Shown here: positions 15,766 through 24,007 of the stretch, one piece after another
How the letters are laid out: each line of letters opens with the position of its first letter
Numbering within the stretch: position 1 is the stretch's first letter
Assembly: GCA_963704615.1 (NCBI GenBank)
Contig: OY969923.1
Coordinates: 682,001 to 746,000 of the forward strand
Source: Bog-756 sp963704615
Lineage (GTDB): Bacteria > Actinomycetota > Acidimicrobiia > Acidimicrobiales > RAAP-2
DNA: 64,000 nt
Direction: 5' to 3'
Notes under the pieces: model-generated
The model's input: only the letters and a program-made list of their open reading frames with translations
Told to the model about the DNA's origin: nothing
Databases searched by the model: none
Position numbers and translations under genes: made by a program

Positions 15766-17112
15766 TCAGCTCGGCGGCGGGGCGGGCGACGGAGCGGTCG
15801 ACGGAGTGGGCGGCGGAGTGATGGAGGAGCCAGAAGAGCGGGAGCGGGTCTCGCTGTCGGCCTCGAGCATGTCCCCCACGATGACCCGCGGCCCGGAGCC
15901 CCACGACAGGTAGCGCCACGCCCAATTGACCAGGACGATGATCCGGTTGCGGAATCCGATCAGGTACACCAGGTGCAGGCCGAGCCAGCCCAGCCATCCG
16001 AGAGTGCCCCGAACGACGGTCCCGTTGGGGAACTCGGTGATGGCTGCCCGACGCCCCAGGGTGGCCATGATGCCTTTGTCCCGGTAGTGGAAGGGGACCG
16101 TCGGTCGACCCTCGGTCCGATTGATCACCTGGCGGGCGGCATGGGCACCCGACTGGATGGCCACCTGGGCCAGTTGCGGGCAGGCATCGCCCAGTGCGTC
16201 GCCACTGGGCTCGGCCGCGGCGTCCCCGACCACGTAGGCGTCCGGATGGCCTCGGATCGACAGGTCGGGCTCGACCACCAACCGGCCACCGCGGCCGGTG
16301 GCCACACCCAACCGGGAGGCGACCGTGTTCTCCACGGTGATCCCGCCCGCCCAGATGACGGTCTGGGTCGGGATGCGGGTGCCGTCGTCGAGGTCGACCT
16401 CGGTGTCGGTGACCGTCTTGACCATGCGGCCGAGATGCAATTCGACTCCCCGTTGGACGAGGGTGTCGGCGGCATACGACGCCGCCGACGGCGCGAACGC
16501 GGTCAACAATCTGTCCAGTCCGTCGACCACGATGATTCGGGCCGAAGACCGGGTGAAGTGGAAGCCGTCGTGCTTGACCGCCAGGTCCAACAATTCGGCC
16601 AGGGCGCCGGCCACCTCCACCCCGGTCGGTCCCCCGCCCACGATCACGAAGGTCAGCGCGCCCTGGGTTGCCTGGGGATGGGCGTCCGCCTGCTCGAGCC
16701 GGCGCAGCACATGGTCGCGGAGGGCCCGGGCGTCGGTCAGGGTATAGAGAGGGAAGCTGAACTGCGCAGCCCCGGGGACCCCGAAGTACCCGACGGTGGC
16801 CCCGGTAGCCACGATGACGGAGTCGAAACCGATCGGCTCGGCATCCTCGATGATGACCTGACGGTTGGCCCAGTCGATCCCGGTGACCATGGCGAAGCGG
16901 AAGGTCACGTTGCCGGTGTGACCGAAGACGGACCGGATCGGGTAGGCCACGTCGCCGGCGTCGAGACCGGCGGTGGCCACCTGGTAGAGCAGGGGCTGGA
17001 AGGTGTTGAAGTTCCGCTGGTCGACGAGGGTCACGTCGACCGGTTTTCCGATCAGGGTCCGGGCCGCCGACAGGCCGGCGAATCCGCCACCCACGATGAC
17101 CACCCGATGCAT
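15766..17112 (-). CDS. ndh: Type II NADH dehydrogenase (NDH-2)
   Basis: 448 aa single-subunit flavoprotein that oxidises NADH and passes electrons to quinone without pumping protons. The FAD-binding motif VVIVGGGFAGLSAAR is at residues 4-18, a second Rossmann motif is FVIVGGGPTGVEVAGALAE, and the later flavin segment is AYVVGDAA. The C-terminal part (GWLGWLGLHLVYLIGF) is hydrophobic and should anchor it to the membrane, followed by a Ser/Pro/Thr-rich tail that NDH-2 enzymes do not need. It ends 32 nt before phoU on the same strand. Confidence 0.93.
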   Translation of the reverse strand: MHRVVIVGGGFAGLSAARTLIGKPVDVTLVDQRNFNTFQPLLYQVATAGLDAGDVAYPIRSVFGHTGNVTFRFAMVTGIDWANRQVIIEDAEPIGFDSVIVATGATVGYFGVPGAAQFSFPLYTLTDARALRDHVLRRLEQADAHPQATQGALTFVIVGGGPTGVEVAGALAELLDLAVKHDGFHFTRSSARIIVVDGLDRLLTAFAPSAASYAADTLVQRGVELHLGRMVKTVTDTEVDLDDGTRIPTQTVIWAGGITVENTVASRLGVATGRGGRLVVEPDLSIRGHPDAYVVGDAAAEPSGDALGDACPQLAQVAIQSGAHAARQVINRTEGRPTVPFHYRDKGIMATLGRRAAITEFPNGTVVRGTLGWLGWLGLHLVYLIGFRNRIIVLVNWAWRYLSWGSGPRVIVGDMLEADSETRSRSSGSSITPPPTPSTAPSPAPPPS

Positions 17113-17272
17113 CGAACCATGGTGACACAACGATCTCGAGCCTTCTCGGGTCCCGGCCCCGGTCCGACCCGCCGAGGACCCTGGCGGGTCCCCGGCCCTG
17201 ACACACCCTGTCGGTACTCTTGCCTCCGAAGGGTCCGAGGCTCCGCGCCCGAGGCTCCGAGGAGGACTGGCC

Positions 17273-18736
17273 ATGATCATCGGACTCATTGTCGGGCTTG
17301 CTGCCGGCGCCACCCCGGGCGTGGTGGTGGGTCTCCTGCTGCGTGCCGGTCAGGTCACCGCGGCGAGGACCGCCGAGGCACGGCTGGCCGACGCGCTGGA
17401 GACGAACCGGGCGGTGGCCTCCGACCGGGACGCTCTTCGTGCCCAGCTGGACCACACGACCCAACGGGTGACCTCGCTCCAAGCCGATGTGGCCCGCCTG
17501 TCCACCGAGCTGGACCACGAGAGGCAGTCGGCCGACGTGCGCGCCGCCGGCCTGGCCGAAACCCGCGAGCAGCTGGCCGGCGAGTTTGCCCGCCTCTCGA
17601 CTCTGGCCCTCCAGCAGAACAACGAGCAGTTCTTGCAGCTGGCCGACACCAAGCTCAACGAGACACGGCAGGCGGCGGACGGGGAGCTGGCCAAGCGACA
17701 GGAGGCCATCGAACAGTTGCTCAGGCCCATCGGCGAGCAGCTGGGCAAGTACGAGGAGGGGATGCAGCGCCTCGAGGTCGAACGGCAACGGGCGTACACC
17801 ACGCTCACCGAGCAGATGAAGCACCTGTCGACGTCCCACGACCAACTGCAGAAGGAGACCCGCAATCTGGTCACCGCCCTGCGATCGCCTCAGACCCGGG
17901 GACGGTGGGGGGAATTGCAGCTCCGCCGCGTCGTCGAGATGGCCGGGATGCTCGAGCACTGCGACTTCGACGAGCAGGTCACCTCTGACGGGGACAGCGG
18001 GCGGATGCGCCCGGACATGGTGGTGCACCTCCCGGGCGGCAAGAACGTCGCCGTCGATGCGAAGGTTCCCATGCAAGCGTTCCTCGACGCCAACGAGGCC
18101 GATGACGAGGTCGTCCGGCGCAGCCATCTGGCCAACCATGGCCGCCAGATGAAGGCCCACGTGGACGCGCTGGCGAAGAAGGAGTACTGGAAGCGGGTGG
18201 ACCCTTCGCCCGAGTTCGTCGTGGCCTTTGTGCCTGGCGATCCGCTGCTCACCGCCGCACTCGAGCACGAACCCGGGTTGATGGAGCACGCCGTGGCCAA
18301 TCACGTGCTTCTGGCCACACCCACATCCCTCATCGCACTGCTCCGAGCGGTCGCCTATGGGTGGCAGCAGGACTCGCTGGCCGAAAATGCTCGCCAGATT
18401 CAACGCGACGGCGCCGTGCTCTACGAGCGCCTGTCACTGCTGGGCGACCATTTCTCCGGCGTGGGGAAGGGACTCAACAGCGCGGTGGCCGCCTACAACA
18501 AGGCGGTCGGGTCTTTGGAGGGACGGGTCCTGGTCACGGCGCGGCGATTCGCCGAGCAGGGTGTTGTCGGCGCTGCGGAGAAGGATTTGCCCCACCTCAC
18601 CCCGGTTGATGCCGTCACCCGGTCCTTGCAGGCACCCGAGCTGACCGCTCCGACACCTCACCTCCACGAGCTCCATGGGTCGTCGCCGGCCCGGTTGGAA
18701 GCGGTCGAGGCACTCACCGGGAACGATCACCGCTGA
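17273..18736 (+). CDS. rmuC: RmuC-family DNA recombination protein
   Basis: 487 aa. It opens with a membrane-spanning helix (MIIGLIVGLAAG onward, about 25 residues), then a long coiled coil rich in Ala/Glu/Gln/Arg up to about residue 190, then the RmuC nuclease-like domain (RGRWGELQLRRVVEMAGM, VAVDAKVPMQAFLDA, FVPGDPLLTAALEHEP, WQQDSLAENARQI). The family limits DNA rearrangements; catalysis is unproven. ATG 17273 follows a GAGGAGG Shine-Dalgarno. Convergent with nothing and followed by a 249-nt gap. Confidence 0.93.
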   Translation: MIIGLIVGLAAGATPGVVVGLLLRAGQVTAARTAEARLADALETNRAVASDRDALRAQLDHTTQRVTSLQADVARLSTELDHERQSADVRAAGLAETREQLAGEFARLSTLALQQNNEQFLQLADTKLNETRQAADGELAKRQEAIEQLLRPIGEQLGKYEEGMQRLEVERQRAYTTLTEQMKHLSTSHDQLQKETRNLVTALRSPQTRGRWGELQLRRVVEMAGMLEHCDFDEQVTSDGDSGRMRPDMVVHLPGGKNVAVDAKVPMQAFLDANEADDEVVRRSHLANHGRQMKAHVDALAKKEYWKRVDPSPEFVVAFVPGDPLLTAALEHEPGLMEHAVANHVLLATPTSLIALLRAVAYGWQQDSLAENARQIQRDGAVLYERLSLLGDHFSGVGKGLNSAVAAYNKAVGSLEGRVLVTARRFAEQGVVGAAEKDLPHLTPVDAVTRSLQAPELTAPTPHLHELHGSSPARLEAVEALTGNDHR

Positions 18737-18985
18737 TCGGCCCTTTGGCCGTCCCGGTTGATTCTGAGGCTGGTTGCCGACCCAAGAAGGCCGTGGATCC
18801 GCGCACAGCCAAACTGTTAGAGGGCTGTGAGGAGATGATGATCGTGTTGCGGTTCTCAGCTCATTCCAAGGTCAGGTGGTGCTAAAACGTCCGCACACGG
18901 TTTGCGCTCCTCGAACGTTCGACCTGCATCGAGGGCACTAGACGTGGGTAGAGCGAACAATGCGCGAACGAGAGGGAGGCACGAC
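18737..18985 (+). other. 249-nt gap before the sulfoquinovose synthase gene
   Basis: No open reading frame with coding character was seen. The stretch is less GC-rich than its surroundings. CACAGCC (18804-18810) can pair with GGCTGTG (18823-18829) to make a 7-bp hairpin that may end rmuC transcription. No confident -35/-10 pair was found. Confidence 0.4.
18974..18979 (+). promoter_or_regulatory. Shine-Dalgarno GGGAGG fixing the GTG start of sqdB
   Basis: GGGAGG lies 6 nt before GTG 18986, which starts the conserved MNILVLGGDGYLG N-terminus. Longer in-frame starts lack a site. Confidence 0.7.
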
Positions 18986-20176
18986 GTGAACATTCTGGTG
19001 CTCGGTGGCGACGGCTATCTGGGTTGGCCCACCGCGCTCTATCTCTCTCGACGAGGTCACCGTGTGGGAGTGCTGGACAACTTCGCTCGGCGTGGTTACG
19101 ACTTCGAGATGGGTGTCGACAGCCTGGTGCCCATCGTCAGCCTTCAGCACCGGGTGCGCCGGTGGCGAGAGATCTCGGGCCTGGCCATGGACCTGTTCGT
19201 CGGCGACCTGACCGACCCGGCCTTTGTCACCGACACCATGGCCTCGTTCCGTCCTGACGCCGTGGTGCACTTTGCCGAGCAGCGGTCGGCCCCCTACTCG
19301 ATGATCGACCGGCAGCACGCGGTCTACACGCAGGTCAACAATGTGGCCGGTACCCTCAACCTGCTCTACGCCATCGCCGAGCAGGACCGAGACATCCACC
19401 TGGTGAAGTTGGGGACGATGGGCGAGTACGGCACGCCGAACATCGACATCGAAGAGGGATTCATCGAGATCACCCACAAGGGTCGCACCGACGTCATGCC
19501 CTACCCGAAACAACCGGGGTCCTTCTACCACCTGTCCAAGGTGCACGACAGTCAGAACATCATGTTCGCCTGTCGAATCTGGGACATTCGAGCCACCGAT
19601 CTCAATCAAGGGATCGTCTACGGTCACGAGACAGACGAGACCGGGCTCCATCCCGACCTCGCCACCCGCTTCGACTACGACGGGGTGTTCGGCACCGTCC
19701 TCAACCGCTTCTGCGTGCAGGCGGTGACCGGTCATCCACTGACCGTCTACGGGTCGGGCGGCCAGACCAGGGGCATGTTGAACATCCTCGACACTCTTTC
19801 CTGCGTGGAGCTGGCGCTGGACAATCCCGCGGAACGGGGCGAGTTCCGGGTCTTCAATCAGTTCACCGAGTCCTACTCCGTGGCCGAGATGGCCGAACTG
19901 GTGGCGGCCGAGTACCCGAGTGAGGTGGTGATCGATCACTCGCCCGATCCTCGGGTGGAGAAAGAGGACCACTATTACCGGGCCGCCCACACCAAGCTTC
20001 TCGACCTGGGACTGGTTCCTCATCTGCTGACCTCCTCGGTGATCCAGTCGATCCTCGCCCTGGCCGAGAAGTACAAGGCCAATGTCGACCCCGAAGCCAT
20101 CCGGCCCACGGTCGACTGGCGGAGCACGGCAAGCTCGTTGATCACCGCGGGAGCGCCGAACACCGATCGCCGCTGA
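18986..20176 (+). CDS. sqdB: UDP-sulfoquinovose synthase homologue (SQD1/SqdB)
   Basis: 396 aa short-chain dehydrogenase/epimerase expected to make UDP-sulfoquinovose from UDP-glucose and sulfite. GGDGYLGWPTALYLS is the NAD site. Residues reported as catalytic in plant SQD1 (Thr145, Tyr182, Lys186) align by eye with Thr144, Tyr181 and Lys185 here, in GTMGEYGTPNIDIEEG and FYHLSKVHDS. The downstream stretches ATDLNQGIVYG, AVFGTVLNRFCVQA and EFRVFNQFTESYSV also match the SQD1 pattern I remember. No sulfolipid glycosyltransferase is nearby, so whether the product goes to sulfolipid or to a glycan is unknown. Confidence 0.88.
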   Translation: MNILVLGGDGYLGWPTALYLSRRGHRVGVLDNFARRGYDFEMGVDSLVPIVSLQHRVRRWREISGLAMDLFVGDLTDPAFVTDTMASFRPDAVVHFAEQRSAPYSMIDRQHAVYTQVNNVAGTLNLLYAIAEQDRDIHLVKLGTMGEYGTPNIDIEEGFIEITHKGRTDVMPYPKQPGSFYHLSKVHDSQNIMFACRIWDIRATDLNQGIVYGHETDETGLHPDLATRFDYDGVFGTVLNRFCVQAVTGHPLTVYGSGGQTRGMLNILDTLSCVELALDNPAERGEFRVFNQFTESYSVAEMAELVAAEYPSEVVIDHSPDPRVEKEDHYYRAAHTKLLDLGLVPHLLTSSVIQSILALAEKYKANVDPEAIRPTVDWRSTASSLITAGAPNTDRR

Positions 20177-20314
20177 GAGGACACCTCTCCCGTCGCAGGT
20201 TGGTGGCCCTGATCGGTCGAGCGGGGGACGTGCGTCGGTCGAAATGCCTCATCACCTCCGCATCTGCGGGTTGAGCGCGCCTGTCGTGCCTGACCTCCAA
20301 ATGGCGGCGGGCAC

Positions 20315-20320
20315 TATCGT
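20315..20320 (+). promoter_or_regulatory. -10 box TATCGT of secreted hypothetical gene, leaderless
   Basis: TATCGT ends 7 nt before ATG 20328, with no Shine-Dalgarno. Confidence 0.5.
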
Positions 20321-20327
20321 CCTTCCG

Positions 20328-21527
20328 ATGCCCAGGGCCCGACGGAGACGTAGCCGCTCCGTCGTCCGGCGCCAACGGGGGAGGACGGTGCTGCTCGTCG
20401 TACTCGTCGGGGTGACGGCTGTGGTGGTGATCGGTTCGCTGGCCGAGATCCACGCGCAGTCGGGCGACTATCGACGCTCGACCGACACCGGTTACGGCCA
20501 GCTCGCCGGGCTGGTGGTCAGCGACTCCAACCAGACGGGCTCCCGCTTGGCCACCTTGATGAGCACAGCACCTCTCCTGCCCAACCAGCCGCCCCCCCAA
20601 TCCGCCCGGTCCCAGATCCAACAGGGGCTCGACCAGGCGGTGGAGTCGTCGGCGGCCGACGCTCGTCGGGCGGATCAACTGGTACCTCCCTACCCGACCG
20701 GCAGCGTGAGCAACCAGTTCACCGCGGTGATGACCGAACGGGCCACCGCGACATTCCAACTCCGGGCCAGCATCGACCAGTTGTTGGGCATGTCTCCTCT
20801 GCCCGTCGCCGGCGCCCCAACCACCTCGACTGTCCCGGACACGGCCCCCCTGATCTCCGTCGGTCAGGCCACGGCGGCCATGTCCGCGGCCGGCGCGCTG
20901 TTCGAGCGGGCCGACGCCGTCTACCGCGGTCTTCTGTCCTATGTGGCGACACAGCACATCCCGATCCACCTTCCCGCGTCGACCTGGGTGCCGCCCCCGG
21001 CCGTCGATGCTCCGCTCGGCCCGGTCCAACTGGGCGCCACGGCGACGGCTCTGCACAGTACGGAGGCGTTGCTCCCCATCCACCAGTTGGTCATCACCGC
21101 GGTGGGGATCTCGCCTCCCGCGGTGACCACCGGGGCACCGGGTGTCGTGGCCGACAGCTGCAATGTCCCCCTGTCCACCGTGGCCACCTCGACCCCCACG
21201 GTGCTCCCTCCGACCGGCTCGATCAGCGCCGCCACCACCCTGACCAATTGCGGCACGGTGGCCGAGACCGGTGTGGTCGTGACCCAGACGGTCACCCTGG
21301 CCGACCCGGTGGGCACGGCCCTCCCACCCTCCGGGGCCCGGGGGGGACGGGCCCAGACATCGGTGAGCCTGAGGGCGGGATCCTCGGTCGCACTCGATCT
21401 TCCTGCGGTGACGGTGGCCGGTGGCCACCTCTACCTGCTCACCGTCACCGTCGCCATTCCGCCCAGCCAGGCCGCGGCCCAACCGGGTGGGTCCTCCCAG
21501 CAGTTCCTCCTCCAGATCTCGAGTTGA
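20328..21527 (+). CDS. Membrane-anchored extracytoplasmic protein, unknown function
   Basis: 399 aa; no family recognised. An Arg-rich N-terminus leads into a single hydrophobic helix (TVLLVVLVGVTAVVVIGSL), so the rest is probably outside the membrane. The body is Ala/Thr/Ser/Pro-rich with few charges. Its first half looks helical (QIQQGLDQAVESSAADARRA), and the second half, with paired cysteines (DSCNVPLS and TNCGTVAE, possibly one disulfide), resembles a beta-sandwich with the CARDB-like phrase TGVVVTQTVTLADPVG. The start is set by TATCGT 7 nt upstream. It lies between sqdB and citrate synthase with no obvious link to either. Confidence 0.75.
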   Translation: MPRARRRRSRSVVRRQRGRTVLLVVLVGVTAVVVIGSLAEIHAQSGDYRRSTDTGYGQLAGLVVSDSNQTGSRLATLMSTAPLLPNQPPPQSARSQIQQGLDQAVESSAADARRADQLVPPYPTGSVSNQFTAVMTERATATFQLRASIDQLLGMSPLPVAGAPTTSTVPDTAPLISVGQATAAMSAAGALFERADAVYRGLLSYVATQHIPIHLPASTWVPPPAVDAPLGPVQLGATATALHSTEALLPIHQLVITAVGISPPAVTTGAPGVVADSCNVPLSTVATSTPTVLPPTGSISAATTLTNCGTVAETGVVVTQTVTLADPVGTALPPSGARGGRAQTSVSLRAGSSVALDLPAVTVAGGHLYLLTVTVAIPPSQAAAQPGGSSQQFLLQISS

Positions 21528-21636
21528 ACGGCTCCCCGGTGTCGGCTGCGACGTCGGCGGGCGAACGGCACAGGGTCGGCGCCGGCGCGCCCAGGCGGTC
21601 CGGTGACCGGTTGGTCGGAATGGGGGGGTGGCGATC

Positions 21637-21642
21637 TAGGAT
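21637..21642 (+). promoter_or_regulatory. Candidate -10 TAGGAT upstream of gltA
   Basis: TAGGAT lies about 65 nt before the citrate synthase start. TTGGTC at 21611-21616 is a possible -35, but the 20-nt spacing is long. The leader between them and the gene repeats GAATGAAG twice. Confidence 0.35.
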
Positions 21643-21706
21643 TGGTGGCACACCGCGATGAGTGAATGAAGACGCGATGACGGAATGAAGAAGGGTGTGA
21701 GGATCC

Positions 21707-22978
21707 GTGGCCGAGAGCATCACGATCACCGACAACCGCAACGGTGAGTCCCTGGAGGTCCCCATCGAGAACGGGGGCATTTCGGCCGCGCAATGGTCCA
21801 AGTTGTTACCAGGCATCTGGTTCTACGACCCGGGATTCGTGTCCACCGCGGCGTGCGAGAGCGCCATCACCTTTCTCGATGGCGAGCAGGGCATCCTCCG
21901 TTACCGGGGATATCCCATCGAGCAGCTGGCCGAGGATTCGACCTACCTCGAAGTGGCCTATCTCCTGCTCAACGGGGAGCTCCCCACGGCTGATCAGTTT
22001 TCCGTGTGGGAGAGCGAGATCACCCTCCACACCTTCATTCACGAAAACGTGCGCAAGCGTTTCCTCGAGGGGTTCCACTACGACGCCCATCCCATGGGCA
22101 TGCTGGTTTCGGCGGTGGCCGCCCTGTCCACCTTCTACCTCGACGCCAAGGACATCTTCGACACCGAATCGCGCAACAAGCAGATCATTCGGCTGATCGC
22201 CAAGATGCCCACCCTGGCCGCGGCGGCCCATCGGTTCAGTGTGGGTATGCCGTTCGTGTACCCGGACAACTCACTGCCCTTCACCTCCAACTTCCTGTCG
22301 ATGATGTGGAAGATCGCCGAGCCCCGCTTCGACGCCAACCCGACCCTGGCCCGCGCCCTCGACGTGCTGTTCATCCTCCACGCCGATCACGAGCAGAACT
22401 GTTCGACCACGGCCATGCGGGTGGTCGGTTCGTCCCACGCCGATCCCTACTCTGCGTGCGCCGCCGCCGCCGCCGCTCTCTATGGGCCGCGGCATGGCGG
22501 AGCCAACGAGGCGGTCATCCGTATGCTGACCCAGATCGGGTCGCTGGACAACGTCGAGCCGTTCATCGCCACGGTCAAGGAGGGATCGGGAGGGCTGCTC
22601 CAGGGATTCGGCCACCGGGTCTACAAGAGCTACGACCCGCGGGCCACGATCATCAAGAAGACGGCCGACCAGGTCTTCGAGGTCACCGGCAAGAACCCGC
22701 TGCTCGACATCGCCCTCAAGCTCGAAGAGATCGCGCTGAAGGACGACTACTTCATCTCCCGCAAGCTCTATCCCAACGTCGACTTCTATTCGGGGCTCAT
22801 CTATCAGGCGATGGGATTCCCCCTCGAGATGTTCCCGGTGTTGTTCGCCATCCCGCGCACCGCTGGTTGGCTGGCCCACTGGCAGGAGATGCTCGACCAG
22901 GACTCGAAGATCGCCCGGCCCCGTCAGCTCTACATCGGAGCCGACGCCCGCGACTACGTTCCCATCGGCGCCCGGTGA
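21707..22978 (+). CDS. gltA: Citrate synthase (type I/II hexameric-like)
   Basis: 423 aa. It condenses acetyl-CoA with oxaloacetate, the entry to the TCA cycle. Signatures include EQGILRYRGYPIEQLAE near the N-terminus, LILHADHEQNCSTTAMR-like FILHADHEQNCSTTAMR, the catalytic-histidine segment YGPRHGGANEAV and GFGHRVYKSYDPRA. The GTG start at 21707 follows GAGGA by about 5 nt. The protein has the N-terminal beta region typical of actinobacterial and Gram-negative citrate synthases. Its stop abuts a hairpin shared with the convergent thioesterase gene. In this window it is the main competitor for the acetyl-CoA that the thiolase would use. Confidence 0.96.
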   Translation: MAESITITDNRNGESLEVPIENGGISAAQWSKLLPGIWFYDPGFVSTAACESAITFLDGEQGILRYRGYPIEQLAEDSTYLEVAYLLLNGELPTADQFSVWESEITLHTFIHENVRKRFLEGFHYDAHPMGMLVSAVAALSTFYLDAKDIFDTESRNKQIIRLIAKMPTLAAAAHRFSVGMPFVYPDNSLPFTSNFLSMMWKIAEPRFDANPTLARALDVLFILHADHEQNCSTTAMRVVGSSHADPYSACAAAAAALYGPRHGGANEAVIRMLTQIGSLDNVEPFIATVKEGSGGLLQGFGHRVYKSYDPRATIIKKTADQVFEVTGKNPLLDIALKLEEIALKDDYFISRKLYPNVDFYSGLIYQAMGFPLEMFPVLFAIPRTAGWLAHWQEMLDQDSKIARPRQLYIGADARDYVPIGAR

Positions 22979-22979
22979 C

Positions 22980-23003
22980 CTGATCGGTCAGCCGACCGGT
23001 CAG
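22980..23003. terminator. Hairpin shared by convergent gltA and thioesterase
   Basis: CTGATCGGTC pairs with GACCGGTCAG (10 pairs, one G-T) around an AGCC loop. It begins 2 nt after the gltA stop and covers the thioesterase stop. No T-tract. Probably bidirectional. Confidence 0.55.
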
Positions 23004-23860
23004 AACTGGGGTTCGTGCTGCAACACTCGCATCAGGCCCTCTTGGACCATGGCCACCACCAGCGCTCCCTCCCGGGTGAACAGGAAGCCGCGGGCCAGCC
23101 CCCGGGCGCCGTAGGCGCTGGGTGAGTCCATGTCGTAGAGCAGCCACTCGTCAGCCCGGAACGGGCGCAGGAACCACATGCAGTGATCGAGGCTGGCCCC
23201 CATGAAGTTGGTGTCGTCCCAGTTCACCTCGTGGGGAGCCAGGATGGTGTCGAAGAGCGACATGTCCGACGCATAGGTGGCGACACAGGCGTGCAGAAGG
23301 GGGTCGTCGGGGAGGGTGCCGTCGGCGCGGATCCACAGGCGCTGCACCGGCTCCTTGCCCTTGCCGTGACTGAAGGGGAGCTCGCCGATGTGGCGCTGAT
23401 CGATCGGGTGGGGGCGGTCGAACCAGTCCCCCAGCGCCTCCCGGTAAGGCTCGAGCCTGGTCTCCAGCGGTTCGAGGCTTTCGGGGGGAGGAACGTCGGG
23501 CATGGGGAATTGGTGTGACAGGCCGGGCTCGTCGACGTGGAACGAGGCGGACAGGTTGAAGATGGCTCGCCCGTGTTGGATGGCGACCACCCGCCGGGTG
23601 GTGAAGGATCGCCCGTCGCGGATGCGGTCCACTTCATAGAGGATGGGTGCGGTCGGGTCGCCGGGCCGAAGAAAATAGGCGTGCAGCGAGTGCGGCCTCC
23701 CGATGTCGACCGTGCGTCCCGCCGCCATTAATGACTGGGCTGCCACCTGCCCCCCGAAGACCCGCTGGCGGTCCTCGTTGGGGCTGACGCCCCGGAAGAT
23801 GTTGACTTCGATGGGCTCGAGATCGAGCAGGTCGACGAGAAAATCGAGGTCATCGCTCAC
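23000..23860 (-). CDS. tesB: Acyl-CoA thioesterase II
   Basis: 286 aa with a double hot-dog fold that hydrolyses acyl-CoA to free acid and CoA. The N-terminal domain has NEDRQRVFGGQVAAQSLMAA and HSLHAYFLRPGDP. The C-terminal domain has LLHACVATYASDMSLFDT, SLDHCMWFLRPFRADEWLLYD, the catalytic Asp/Ser/Gln neighbourhood, and GRGLARGFLFTREG-like GARGLARGFLFTREGALV. The start is GTG 23860; upstream on the minus strand, CAGGAT ends 6 nt away, a weaker version of the leaderless -10 seen at other genes. Convergent with gltA. Confidence 0.93.
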   Translation of the reverse strand: MSDDLDFLVDLLDLEPIEVNIFRGVSPNEDRQRVFGGQVAAQSLMAAGRTVDIGRPHSLHAYFLRPGDPTAPILYEVDRIRDGRSFTTRRVVAIQHGRAIFNLSASFHVDEPGLSHQFPMPDVPPPESLEPLETRLEPYREALGDWFDRPHPIDQRHIGELPFSHGKGKEPVQRLWIRADGTLPDDPLLHACVATYASDMSLFDTILAPHEVNWDDTNFMGASLDHCMWFLRPFRADEWLLYDMDSPSAYGARGLARGFLFTREGALVVAMVQEGLMRVLQHEPQF

Positions 23861-23993
23861 CGGCCCATCCTGTCAGGTCACCGCCGGGTGCCGACGCGCC
23901 TCGCCGGTGTCTTCCGGTGGGGCCGGCGCCGCCGGAGCGTGTGGCGGCAAACACCGCGAACCGGTCGCCGTCCGCACCGGTGGCTGACCGGAT

Positions 23994-23999
23994 TACGGT
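23994..23999 (+). promoter_or_regulatory. -10 box TACGGT of GH1 gene, leaderless
   Basis: TACGGT ends 8 nt before ATG 24008, with no Shine-Dalgarno. Confidence 0.5.
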
Positions 24000-24007
24000 T
24001 GCCGACC

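Noticed and set aside
15734..18403. Upstream extension of the phoU frame to a 1099-codon protein
   Set aside because: The added part is antisense to rmuC and out of frame with ndh. The GTG at 15733 with its -10 gives the normal PhoU.
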